Under the pieces are notes generated by a model. It saw only the letters and a program-made list of their open reading frames with translations. It searched no databases and had not been told where the DNA came from. A stretch of DNA of 64,000 bases. It comes from Axinella damicornis. Taxonomy: Eukaryota; Porifera; Demospongiae; Axinellida; Axinellidae. This document shows positions 44,658 through 55,081 of the stretch, piece by piece; position 1 is the first letter of the stretch, and the number at the start of each line of letters is the position of its first letter. Where the stretch lies: contig OZ007516.1 of NCBI GenBank assembly GCA_963931865.1, positions 1,165,883 through 1,229,882 of the forward strand. Reading direction: 5' to 3'. The translations under genes were made by a program, and so were the position numbers.

Positions 44658-47600
44658 GGGTCATTCCATGTCAAATCAACACAAAAAAATCCTGACCTCT
44701 TCCGATTTTGACGAAACTTGGTGAGCCTGTTAGTTCTATTAACCCTTTAAGCCCCATTGACGTCTATAGGCGTCATTTAGACCCTATGCACTTGTAGGGC
44801 TTCTCGCCAGTCCAAAAAGAGACCAAAAAGTCTTCAGAGGGCCTAGGGACGACTTTAAGGCACGAACTCAAAAATTTGGTCAGATTTCGGCGCGCCTCCC
44901 CCACTAAACGTACACGCGGGGGGGTTTCGAAGGGGGGGCGGCAGCCCCCCCTTCGGCCTGCGGTGGGCGTTTTTTGATTTTAATGAGATTCATTGACCCA
45001 AGAATTTTTGATTCTAATGATATTCATAGACCCCACCCAGGGCCTCAAGAAAACCTGCAAATTGGTGGTGTAAGGTGTGCCATCAGTCAGATCTGGCCCA
45101 AGTTTAGGGAAATGCTGGGCGAAAATCCGGCTGACATCCACCTTTGACCTCCGATTGCTGGCCTTGTGGGGGGTCATGAATATCATTAACGGTATTGCCA
45201 GAGGGGTCTCTCCATGTGTGCGGGCCCCACCAAGTTTGGCCGCTGAGGAGCGAATGCTGTGGGAGAGGAGCACCTACGAAAGTGGTGTGCGCTGAATGCA
45301 TGAAAATGTGTTGTCTTGGTGGGAAGAATTCGGTGGTTAAAGGGTTAAGAAACCACTGCACACCAAATTTCAGCTTCTGAAGTGTTATAGCTTTTCAACT
45401 GCAACAAATTTAATTTTGGCCTCAGGTGCCCGTTTTAGACTGCGTGCCATGACTGAAATACCCATATCTTCAGATGTGATCAACGTAGAGAGTTGCAAGA
45501 AGGATTTTCTTGAAGCTCTTGAAAGGCTCTTTCATTTGGCGTATAATAATTTGACGTTTGATCTAATTAAAGTTCAAAGGTTATGTAATCTGACCTTTGA
45601 CCTTGGTTCTGGAAAAACGGAAGTTTTGATTTTTTTCAAACTTTTTGTACAAAAACCTTGAACCTAAATGTGTTTATTCACCAAGTTTTAATTTGGGACT
45701 ACAATGGGAACAGCAGCTATAGACCAAAATGTAGTAGCATGTACGAAATATGTGCACATAGCCTACACAGATAATGGGTCTAAAACCCATCATGTTTACT
45801 AACCTGCCTAGTTTTATTAATTTCTGAACCAACTTAAGCTCTTCAGTTGCAGCTCAGCTTGCTTGCTGTCTGTGTCAGTGTGTATGTGCAACCTTTTCGT
45901 AGCATTGCTTTATTTATAAGTAACTGGCTTCACTTGCTTCAGCCACATTCACCTACATGAGCACTCCTGTTGTGCAGAGGTCTGACAGTCTATGACACCT
46001 CCGTTCATGTTAACGTAGTGCAGCACAAGACAGTTCCCTCTTCACGGACATTCTTGTCTCAATCACTACATCTGCGTGAGTCCAGTGTAGCTCCTTACTC
46101 TGACTTGTTCATCACTAGCCACCTGAACATGCACATTCAGCTACACTCATGCTTGAAACCTTAAGGTGTCAGGATAAGTTACTAATGTAGGGCTTATAGT
46201 CAGGCTCTCACCAACAAGCAAGGTTCGCGCACTATGAGATATACCATAGGATGCTGTGGAGATCAGCTGCACAAGTACTATAGGGCACATGCACTATGCG
46301 AGGTCATCATACAATCCAGTTGCAAGCATTTTTTTTTGATGAAAAACCTTGTAGATGGTAATTGCAGTATTTAGCTAAGTCTTTTTCTCTCAACCTAATG
46401 ATGATCATGGCCTATAATCTTGAGTACATTACTTGTATGTAGTACGTATAAGTATCAAATCCCAATTTACACAAAGGTTCTTGCACAGGGTTGAAAAGAG
46501 CATATTAAAGACCGATGCACTCAGTAAGGCTGCCGCTAGTCTGTATTCCTCAGTTAGGTGGTGAGCATAATCAGACCACTTCCAGCTGTATACCATCTTC
46601 CCATCTACCTCTAGTACAACTTAAGCTAACTGTTTTGGGGCTTTCAGAAGCCGGTTGAAAATATAACTTCAGTCTGCTGTCATTGAAAACAACAGGAAAT
46701 AATGCAGTGGTGATTTTTGCAATCACTGCTGCAGCAGACAAATGCAAATACTGTATAATCATGCTTGATGCCAGCCAGACCCTCCTCCGTGTGCATGTGT
46801 CGCCTTATCAACTACACATATTCAAAGTGAAAACCAAGGTCAAAGGTCAGATTTCGACATATCATTAAGGTAAACATGTCAGATTAAAAGAGGACATTAC
46901 AACTACTTTAAGGAAGTGTCTCTGTACAGATCACATTAGGTAGCTATTTGAGTCATGCATGGCATGTGGTGTAAAAACAGGCAATTACGTTCACCTGTAG
47001 TTGTAGACTGAGGAAGTAGAATTTTAGTGTGGAGTGGTCTCTCAATTAACCAAGGTTTTGTAATCTGACCTTTGACCTTGGTTCTGGAAAAACAAGTTTT
47101 GATTTTATTCCAACTTTATTTACAAAGACCTTGAACCTACTCATGTGTTTATTCACCAAGTTTTAATTTGGGACAACAATGGGAACAGCATGCAGCTATT
47201 GACCAATACATGTATGTAGTAGCACGAATACAAAAACGTATACATTATACTACATTTTGGTCTATAGCTGCTGTTCCCATTGTAGTCCCAAATTAAAACT
47301 TGGTGAATAAACACATTTAGGTTCAAGGTCTTTGTAAAAAAAGTTTGAAAAAAATCAAAACTTCCGTTTTTCCAGAACCAAGGTCAAAGGTCAGATTACA
47401 TAACCTTTGAACTTTAATTAGATCAAACGTCACATTATTATACGCCAAATGAAAGAGCCTTTCAAGAGCTTCAAGAAAATCCTTCTTGCAACTCTCTACG
47501 TTGATCACATCTGAAGATATGGGTATTTCAGTCATGGCACGCGGTCTAAAATGGGCACCTGAAGCCGAAATTAAATTTGTTGCAGTTGAAAAGCTATAGC

Positions 47601-47720
47601 AGTTCAGAAGCTGAAATTTGGTGTGCAGTGGTTTCTTAATAGAACTAACAGGCTCACCAAGTTTCGTCAAAATCGGATGAGGTCAGGATTTTTTTGTGTT
47701 GACTTGACATGGAATGACCC
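44658..47720. mobile_element. 3.06-kb element with long inverted repeats and TCAT target duplication
   Basis: Ends are GGGTCATTCCATGTCAAATC at the left and its complement at the right, ending GACATGGAATGACCC. The arms pair over about 475 bp (44658-45735 minus a nested insert, against 47250-47720). TCAT flanks both ends (44654-44657 and 47721-47724). The interior, about 45740-47050, has no transposase frame. Part of the right arm also occurs as a direct copy at about 47060-47215, so a short hairpin sits next to it. It is a non-autonomous DNA element. I do not assign a superfamily. Confidence 0.8.
44743..45344. mobile_element. 602-bp piggyBac-like MITE nested in the left arm of the larger element
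   Basis: The insert starts CCCTTTAAGCCCC and ends GGTTAAAGGG, and is flanked by TTAA on both sides (44739-44742 and 45345-45348). The right arm of the host element retains the uninterrupted sequence with one TTAA, proving the insertion and its duplication. TTAA targets with CCC termini are the hallmark of piggyBac. No transposase is encoded. A G- and C-run palindrome lies near 44915-44960. Confidence 0.88.
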
Positions 47721-48715
47721 TCATGAAAACACTCGAAGATGAACGGTATGTGGTTATAAAGGCTTATAAGTGTACCGTTTCTGAGATTTGGAGAGATTTT
47801 TTTGTATTAGCGTATATTGCGTGTACGTCGTATCCCTAGTCTACCGACTCTGTGATTACGCGGCACAATTTCTCCCCTACCAGGAGTGTAGTATTATATA
47901 TCCGTCACACTTTAATTGCGCGGGGCAGGGGGCGGTTGCATAGCTGCGGTTTCTGTGGTCCCTATAGCCACCTGCATGTACTGCGCGTGCGAAATGCAGA
48001 GTTGGCGATCTATACATTTTTTTACAAAGGTAATCGATCTATACATTTTTTACAAAGGTAATCGATCTATACATTTTTTTCTATAAAGGTAAATTTATCC
48101 ATTTACCTTTACCATATATGCATTTGGTTGGTTGTTTTGTATCATTCAGTTTCAGCCTGCATGCAGGTGCTTTTTTGGTTGTATCACTTTTATTTCGCTG
48201 TAAAAAAAAAGAAAGGAAAAAAAAAGAAAAAAAAAAAAAAAAAGTATTTCAACCGACAAAAAAAAAATCTATACAGGGAAAAGGGACACTGCCTCAGAAG
48301 AGAGTATAAAGGCAAAGGAGAGAGAGTCTGGCAGATTGACGAAGAAGCGATGTATACAAGGGGAGACAAGTAGTCTAACAAGCTAGGCCTTCGCTTTCTC
48401 CAGCGCTCGATCGCTTTCGTGCGGTCACGTGAGTCGATCCGTGCTGGGGAAAATTCGAGGGGCTAGCCCGCTAGACTAGGGAGACAAGTAAGACAAACGT
48501 TTAGTCTAGGCCATGGAGTGTTGACAGTGTCGAAGGGTGTAGAACCTCGATAACTTCTTCGTATTCTTCCTGGCAACGCTTAGCCATTCGAACAACTAAA
48601 CTTCGCACGCATCGCACCTTCGTTTTCCTTCTACAGGAAACCACGCCTACTATGTACTATTACAGATTGTGAGCGTGCGCGAGGCACAGACACTGCGCAT
48701 GCGTATTCCTAGTAA
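47721..48715. other. AT-rich and low-complexity spacer
   Basis: Three direct repeats of AATCGATCTATACATTTTTT lie near 48008-48080 and an A-rich tract at 48200-48270. At 47856-47890 the sequence is the inverse complement of 43034-43068 (TACACTCCTGGTAGGGGAAA and onward), so a still larger inverted-repeat pair brackets this TE nest. No gene is seen. Confidence 0.5.
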
Positions 48716-49406
48716 TTATGTATTCATTAATGGAATTTGATGACAGTGCAAATTACTCGCATACCATACTGCTAACGTAATACTGTAGTAAGTCTTGCTA
48801 ACTGTACTATCTCCTGCATCAGTGCTACAGTTGCGTTGACTTGAAACTTCACGGGCGCTTTGCTGTGGTACATGCTTTGTAGGAAGTAAATAAACGATCT
48901 ATAGAGGACAACGGTGCCGTGGCGCTGCACCAACGACGTGGAAGGTAGGCCCGGGAGGGGTGTGAGGCAAGGTAAATTAAACCGGATGTTTATATCCATG
49001 CACGCAGACTATACCAACTGGTATAGTAAGTTACCCCAAATAGGTCTGCCATAAACCAAAGGTTGTTACCAAGCCGTGTGTGAAAAACGGGGAGTATTTA
49101 CTAAACCGATTTTACATGGCTTGGGGTGTACAGCCTTACCAGTACCAGAGGTAGATTGCCGTGGCAGGGAGTGCAGAGATTGGAGATGCTATTCCAGCCC
49201 CAGAGGTTTAACTGTCAAGGGGGTGGTGCTCCCATAGACACTGTATTACACGGTATAGTCACAGTGGTCAAGAAGTCATTTTTGCTGCTTGACTACTTTA
49301 CTGCATCACAAAAAGAGACTTGACTGTGCTGTATTTCAGCTGTTGACCGCTTGACTGTGCCCTTGACCAAGGGCGTATCGAGCCGCCGAGAGGGCATGTA
49401 AACGGA

Positions 49407-49481
49407 TAGCCTTGTTCCCAGGCCGCGTGGGAGGAGAGAAAGACGTCTTTTCTCCTCCCACGCGGCCTGGGAACGAGGCTA
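49407..49481. mobile_element. 75-bp TAGCCTTG hairpin with perfect 9-bp target duplication
   Basis: The arms begin TAGCCTTGTTCCCAGGCCGC and end GCGGCCTGGGAACGAGGCTA. The palindrome continues almost to its centre (AAGACGTCTT). GTAAACGGA flanks both ends (49398-49406 and 49482-49490). Confidence 0.9.
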
Positions 49482-50631
49482 GTAAACGGAAAGTAGCGTT
49501 ATTTATAGAACTTCGCTACTATTATTAGCAACACCGGATGTTCGCGAGATACGCTGCGCTACTACAGTGTGGACAACTCAGCCTTCCACTGTCGTCTTCT
49601 GGCCTTCCAAGTTTCGCCAGTAAACCGTCTGACGAACCGCATCATTCAGTAGTGACGGTCGTGTGCGAAGCCTACGGTAAGGTAAGTCCGGGTAATTTCG
49701 GTCACCGGGTATTTCCGGTCACTTAGGCAGATACGCGCAAATGACGCAAGGTCTCGATTTTGCAGACAGATATGTTATAGTTGAGTGTTGCCTGTATGTG
49801 CACAGCACCATAGTTTTGGCTGAAAACGTAGCTTTTAGAATAGAGAAGCCCTTCTCTACTAAGTGACCGGAAATAAACCGTGACCGAAATTACCCCGACT
49901 TACCTTACCTGCGAGCTATACCCGCGGCTCGCAAGACAGATGGCGACGTCGCTACCCTTGGATTATACTCACTCTGTGACGGTCCTTCGCGCTTCCTCTC
50001 ATGTCTCTCCCGAGTCTCCATCGATCTTAGATCTAGCTAGCTGGCTTTAGACAATATTCCGCAAAATTCGCATAATTGCATCCTTTTTCACTATACGGTT
50101 GTACTAACAATAGCGTCGATCTAATAATAGTATATCCGGTCGGCGGTTTTGAATTTTGCCGTTTACATTGTGAGTACGAGAGTTACATGCCCTCTTCCCT
50201 TAGGGTTTATGCACCCTTGCCTTGACCGATAATATACAGAAGGAAACGTAGCGGCTCCACCCCTTCCTTAGTATGCGGCACCCGGTCGCAGCTGTGGCTA
50301 CAGCGAATATGGGAGTACAGTGTCACCCCCTTGACTGTGAATTGAGTGTCGTTTAGGTCATTGACTACCCGGCCATGCTTTGTTCCTGACCAGTCGGCAT
50401 AGCAAAGCTACACCACATCTGCAGTAGTCCAGGCTGGGATGTAGCTACGTACTAGTCTCGTTCCCATGGTCTGGGAACAAAACTAGTAGCTACGTACAAG
50501 TACTTGCAGACCTGATCAAGACTATACAAGAATTTGCTCTGTAATTAAACTTGCTATTTTTCTGTTCTCTGTTTCATTTTGTGGTACAGGTTGTGTGCAC
50601 TCCCTGGCCAGTTCAGTCGCGACACACGACA

Positions 50632-50676
50632 TAGCCTCGTTCCCAGGCAATTACCGAGTGCCTGGGAACGAGGCTA
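50632..50676. mobile_element. 45-bp TAGCCTCG hairpin with near 9-bp target duplication and empty paralog
   Basis: TAGCCTCGTTCCCAGGC and its complement enclose an 11-bp loop. The flanks are CACACGACA and CACACAGCA. TRIM copy 1 (about 33272-33285) and copy 2 have a single CACACGACA followed directly by CAGCT, so the hairpin inserted only in copy 3. Confidence 0.9.
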
Positions 50677-50736
50677 CACACAGCACAGCTGAAACTTTCC
50701 TCGAGTAGTTTCTGTACTTGTGATTAATCGTGGAGA

Positions 50737-52938
50737 ATGGCCAGGCAAGCACCACCAAGTGAAGGCATGGACGAAATAACTTGTCTTCTTTGCAACAAGT
50801 TTCTCAGCGACCCCAAATACCTGCCATGCCTTCACGTCTACTGCAGAGAATGCGTCCAGCAACATGTCGACGGTACCGACCAATCACTTTTGTGTCCCGC
50901 ATGTCACAAGATGGTGGTCATTTCTCAGAGCGATGCTAGCAAACTTCCATCTGCCTTGACAATTGACAGCATGAGAGAACTCCACTGCAGATTGTCCCAG
51001 GGAGAAATCAAGTGTGGTGTGTGCAGTGAATCAGCTTCTACCAGGCCATCCAAAGTCGACTCCTACTGTCGCCATTGCAATGAGTTTATTTGCAACTTGT
51101 GCGAGGATGCCCACCGCAGAATGCTACCTTTCAAAAGTCATCTGGTGGTGACGATTGAAATCCTCAAGCAAAACATCAGGCAAAGTCTGCCCCTCAAAAT
51201 ACGGTTATCAAAGTGCCCGTGTCACAATGAGGACCTGGACATGAACTGCAGTACTTGCGAGGAACTGATCTGTATGAAATGCCTCACTGATCAGCAACAC
51301 AGTGATCATAAGCACCGTTTCGTCAAGCATTTTGCCCCTGAGGCAAAAGAAGAGCTTGGTGAAAACCTGAAGTTGCTGAAGAAACATTCGAAAGATATTA
51401 CAAGTGCCATTGAGAAGGTTGAGAGTGTAAAATCAAAGATCATTGATCAAGCTAAACGAGCAAGGCCAGAAATTTGCCAAGGTTTTGAAGAAGCACTTAA
51501 AGTCATTGAAGAACGCCGTCAAGAGCTCTTGAAAAGCATGGACTCCATCACTCAGAAGAAAGTCAAGGATCTGGAAGACCAGCTGAGAAAGTTGAAATCA
51601 AGTTCATCAGAACGCATGAAACTGATGAAGAGTATTGATCAACAGCTAACCCCTGGAAACAACACAGAAGAAGTCACAGCCCTTCACTCATGGATGCTAG
51701 ATCGGATGCAGGAAGAAAGCAAGGAATATGAGCATCTGGAGCTTGAACCTGTGGCACTTGCTAACATTTCTGTGAATATTTCATGTGCCAGACAAATAGC
51801 AGAGTTGCTTCAGAGGTGCACAACTGTCTCTTTCCTAGCTGACCCTTCGAAGTGTGAAGTAGAGAAAGAGGGTCTTTGTTCGGCAGAAACTGACAAACCA
51901 GTGACAGTCAACGTTCACACGCTCTATCCGGATGAGCAGCCTTGCAGAGAAGAACAAGACGTACAAGTAGAGCTAAGGTCCCTAGCGGACAACTCGCTTG
52001 TGCCTACCGAAATAAACAGCAGGGGGAAGGGCACTTATGAGATTTTGTTTTGTCCAGGCATTCGAGGCAGACATGAACTCAGTGTGAAAATACAAGGAAT
52101 TCCAATATCAGATAGCCCGTTCAAGTTTTTCGTTGAGCACCATCCCACTAAGTTGAAAAAACCAGTTGATTGTATTGAAGGGTTGGAAGGACCATACGGA
52201 GCAGCATTCAACTTTGATGGAGACCTTTTGGTCACACAGGCAGAAACAATTGGCATCGTCACGAAGGAGGAAGGGGGTTACCGTGTGAATCCTGTTCCTA
52301 TTGATGCCGATCAATTGCAGCGTCCAAGAGGTATAGACACAAATGAAGATTTCAGCTGCACTTACGTGACCGACAGTAAGGGAGACAGCATCATGAAGTA
52401 CACCAACTGGAACTGGAAGTGCATCAATTCCAGCCGAGGCCACCCGGGAGAAGAATTCAGAAGAACAGGCAGAGTGAAAATCAGTCCAGACCATAAACTT
52501 TACGTTTGTGATCGAGGAAATGATCGTATTCAAGTCTTTGATTGTGATCTGAAACCTGTCCAAATGTTTGAAACAAAGGAGGTTTTTGGCCGCCCTGTAG
52601 ACGTTGCGTTTGATGATACGGAACACATCTATGTTAGCGACCTAAACAGGAACCAGATTCTCAAGTTCGACTCTCAAGGAAACTTGCAACTAGCTATTGG
52701 AAACCACGGCTCTGGTCCAGGCGAGCTAAGCTCACCAAGAGGGCTTTACATCCACAAGAACTTCATCTACGTGAATGAACGTGACAATCAGAGGACCTCT
52801 GTTTTTTGTACCGATGGCAAATTTGTGACCACATTTGGGGAAGAAACCAAGTTTCAGGATCCAGCCAGTATCATCGCCGATAAGGATGGGTTTTTATATA
52901 TATGTGATGAAGAAAGCAATTGTGTGTTTGTCTTTTAA
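50737..52938 (+). CDS. TRIM-NHL protein, copy 3, full-length (RING, B-boxes, coiled coil, filamin, NHL)
   Basis: A single exon of 733 codons. The RING is complete at residues about 16-57 (CLLC, then CLHVYC, REC and CPAC). B-box 1 is near 92-140, B-box 2 near 160-205 (CPCHNEDLDMNCSTCEE ... DHKH), the coiled coil about 210-350, the filamin/Ig repeat about 365-465 and the NHL propeller about 475-733. This is the layout of TRIM2/TRIM3/TRIM71, E3 ubiquitin ligases that also bind RNA or cargo through NHL. An AATAAA lies at 52971-52976. The gene converges with eEF1B, with the two stops 255 bp apart. It is the only one of three local copies with an intact RING, so it best represents the parental gene. 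Confidence 0.93.
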   Translation: MARQAPPSEGMDEITCLLCNKFLSDPKYLPCLHVYCRECVQQHVDGTDQSLLCPACHKMVVISQSDASKLPSALTIDSMRELHCRLSQGEIKCGVCSESASTRPSKVDSYCRHCNEFICNLCEDAHRRMLPFKSHLVVTIEILKQNIRQSLPLKIRLSKCPCHNEDLDMNCSTCEELICMKCLTDQQHSDHKHRFVKHFAPEAKEELGENLKLLKKHSKDITSAIEKVESVKSKIIDQAKRARPEICQGFEEALKVIEERRQELLKSMDSITQKKVKDLEDQLRKLKSSSSERMKLMKSIDQQLTPGNNTEEVTALHSWMLDRMQEESKEYEHLELEPVALANISVNISCARQIAELLQRCTTVSFLADPSKCEVEKEGLCSAETDKPVTVNVHTLYPDEQPCREEQDVQVELRSLADNSLVPTEINSRGKGTYEILFCPGIRGRHELSVKIQGIPISDSPFKFFVEHHPTKLKKPVDCIEGLEGPYGAAFNFDGDLLVTQAETIGIVTKEEGGYRVNPVPIDADQLQRPRGIDTNEDFSCTYVTDSKGDSIMKYTNWNWKCINSSRGHPGEEFRRTGRVKISPDHKLYVCDRGNDRIQVFDCDLKPVQMFETKEVFGRPVDVAFDDTEHIYVSDLNRNQILKFDSQGNLQLAIGNHGSGPGELSSPRGLYIHKNFIYVNERDNQRTSVFCTDGKFVTTFGEETKFQDPASIIADKDGFLYICDEESNCVFVF

Positions 52939-53111
52939 TAGAAGTGCATGGTAGCAGTTAATTAGCCTATAATAAAGTGCATTCACATACTTAGCATAGC
53001 TAGCATTTCAGCTGTAGGGCATTACTTTATTCCCTTGCTGAGCAAGGATGGCTGCATACAGTGACTGCACAGCTTTTTTTTAGCATGATACATGTATTTG
53101 TGAGTTTTCTT

Positions 53112-53117
53112 TTTATT
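53112..53117 (-). terminator. Polyadenylation signal of eEF1B
   Basis: AATAAA on the minus strand, about 77 bases after the eEF1B stop codon. Confidence 0.6.
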
Positions 53118-53193
53118 TCTTTGATGAATTATGATTATGTTCTCAGAGCTATTATAACGTTTCTACTATACAATAATTACAGCCACAAGAACA

Positions 53194-54165
53194 TCAGATC
53201 TTATTAAACGCAGCAATGTCCACTGATTGCACGTAATCTTCAAATGCCGTGATGGACTCCTCAAGGAAATCCGTCCCCACCTGAGCAAGACAGGAAATCA
53301 GCACGACAGGCAATCAGGAAATTGGTAGGACAGGAAAACAGTAGGACAAGGGAATCAATAGGACAGGAAATCAGTAGGACAGGTAAACAGTCAGTCCAGC
53401 TGCTAGCCCCTCTCTGCCAGGTCAGTCAAGCGGGCATGCGTGGAGGGTCTGCTCTAGCAAACATTGCACTTGATTGTTTCAACTGACCTCACTGAAGCGA
53501 TTCGTTCCAAATTTATTCATGACTCTCGTGGTAGTAAACCGAGCCGCTAGCATGCGATCAGCCTGGCGGAGAGCGTCTAAAAGCCTACACTTGATGCCTC
53601 CAAGGGGACAGAACTCATCCTCAACTCTGGCTGGCACTTTACCGGTTCACAGGTACATGTAATTGACATTCCAGGGAAACGTGATCTAGTGCAATGTTTG
53701 CTAGACCCTCTCTGCCTTCCATGTGCAGCTTCGGCCGCGTGTGCGTGTAACCGGCCTGGCGGGGAGGGGCTAGTGGCTACACTGGAAAACTACAGGAAAT
53801 CAATAGGACAGGAAGTCAGTGCAGCGAGTGAACACAATTATTCATGACAACGTACCTTTTCATCAACTACTACACAACTGATTTGCAGCTTCTTGATCCC
53901 ATAGGCCAGCGGCACCAGTTTGGCTGCACACACAACAAACAAAACAACTGTCATTCCATACACACACAATACACCTCACACATAACACACACCCACACCG
54001 CACACACACATACACCGCACACACACCACACCCACACCGCACACACACACACACACACACATACACCACACAAACATACACACCGCACACAAACACACAA
54101 CGCACACACACCATACACACGACGCGCACACACACACACATACACGCACAAAACTGGGGCACAAG

Positions 54166-54257
<92 letters not shown>

Positions 54258-55050
54258 TGCACGACACTCACATGCTCCCCAGAGTAGTCCGTCTGTTTCA
54301 ATAGAACGAACCAGTTTCTCTACTTCTCTCATATCTGAGCAAGGTAGGAGAACACAGCAACTAATGGTCTTAGTATTCAAAGGATCACTGGAGAGGTGGA
54401 GTGCAATACGTAACACTATACCATATATGGTTGAACAACTGCATGTTCCTTGTTGCCAAGTGGGAAGCGAGGCAACTAATCGTGCAGCGTGGAGGTCGAA
54501 TCTGGGCTAGTGCGACTGCGCGCGTATACAACCCGCACCATGTGAGCTCACGTTTGACGCTGCTGCACAAGTATGATTCTGACAGGAGACGACGATTGAC
54601 AAGGCAAAGAATGCAGCGACATCGAGGGAGAACTGATGAGGCGAGGAGGGAGACTGTAAGTTATATCAAAGCTTCCCGCGAGGCTTCTCTGCGTGGTCAA
54701 CCACGTATGCACTGGTTTAGTCCAGAATACACAATGGAGGGACAGAACTGTACAGAATCTCAACAGTAAGCTAAGTCTCAAGTCCAGTGTTTCCCCCAAA
54801 GGAGGGTACCGCAAGTGGAGTGTCCACTGGATGATGACGCTAGCAACAGCTGAGGGGAGTCGCGTTGCTATGATGATTGTGTATTTCCAGCAGTTGCTAT
54901 AGCATGCTTGGGGCTGGATGGCTCATGACAGGAACCAACCAGTTGTAAGTGCATGCATCATTCCTTTACACCACCTTCCACGGTAAAATGAACCGACGGT
55001 AAGACAGTTTCTTCCCTTCTCGCTCTTGGTACTGCTTATCTGCAGCTAGC

Positions 55051-55081
<31 letters not shown>

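Larger units (their letters stand above)
48716..50736. promoter_or_regulatory. 5' region of TRIM copy 3
   Basis: The part 48716-48990 is homologous to 32085-32330 and carries the conserved donor-like GGAAG|GTAGGCCC near 48938-48950. The part 50395-50736 is homologous to the region before the other two TRIM genes and has an acceptor-like TGTGGTACAG at 50580-50589. A 5'-UTR intron is likely. Three TAGCCTCG-type hairpins have inserted here (49407-49481, about 50451-50487, 50632-50676). Confidence 0.5.

Noticed and set aside
45416..45661. 81-codon ORF similar to one at 47323-47670 on the other strand
   Set aside because: The similarity reflects the two arms of the inverted-repeat element, not a conserved protein. 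Neither frame extends through the whole arm.
53844..54257. His/Thr or Cys/Val repeat ORFs near the CA/GT microsatellite
   Set aside because: They are dinucleotide-repeat artefacts in eEF1B intron 6. Only the segments at exons 6 and 7 on the minus strand are coding.
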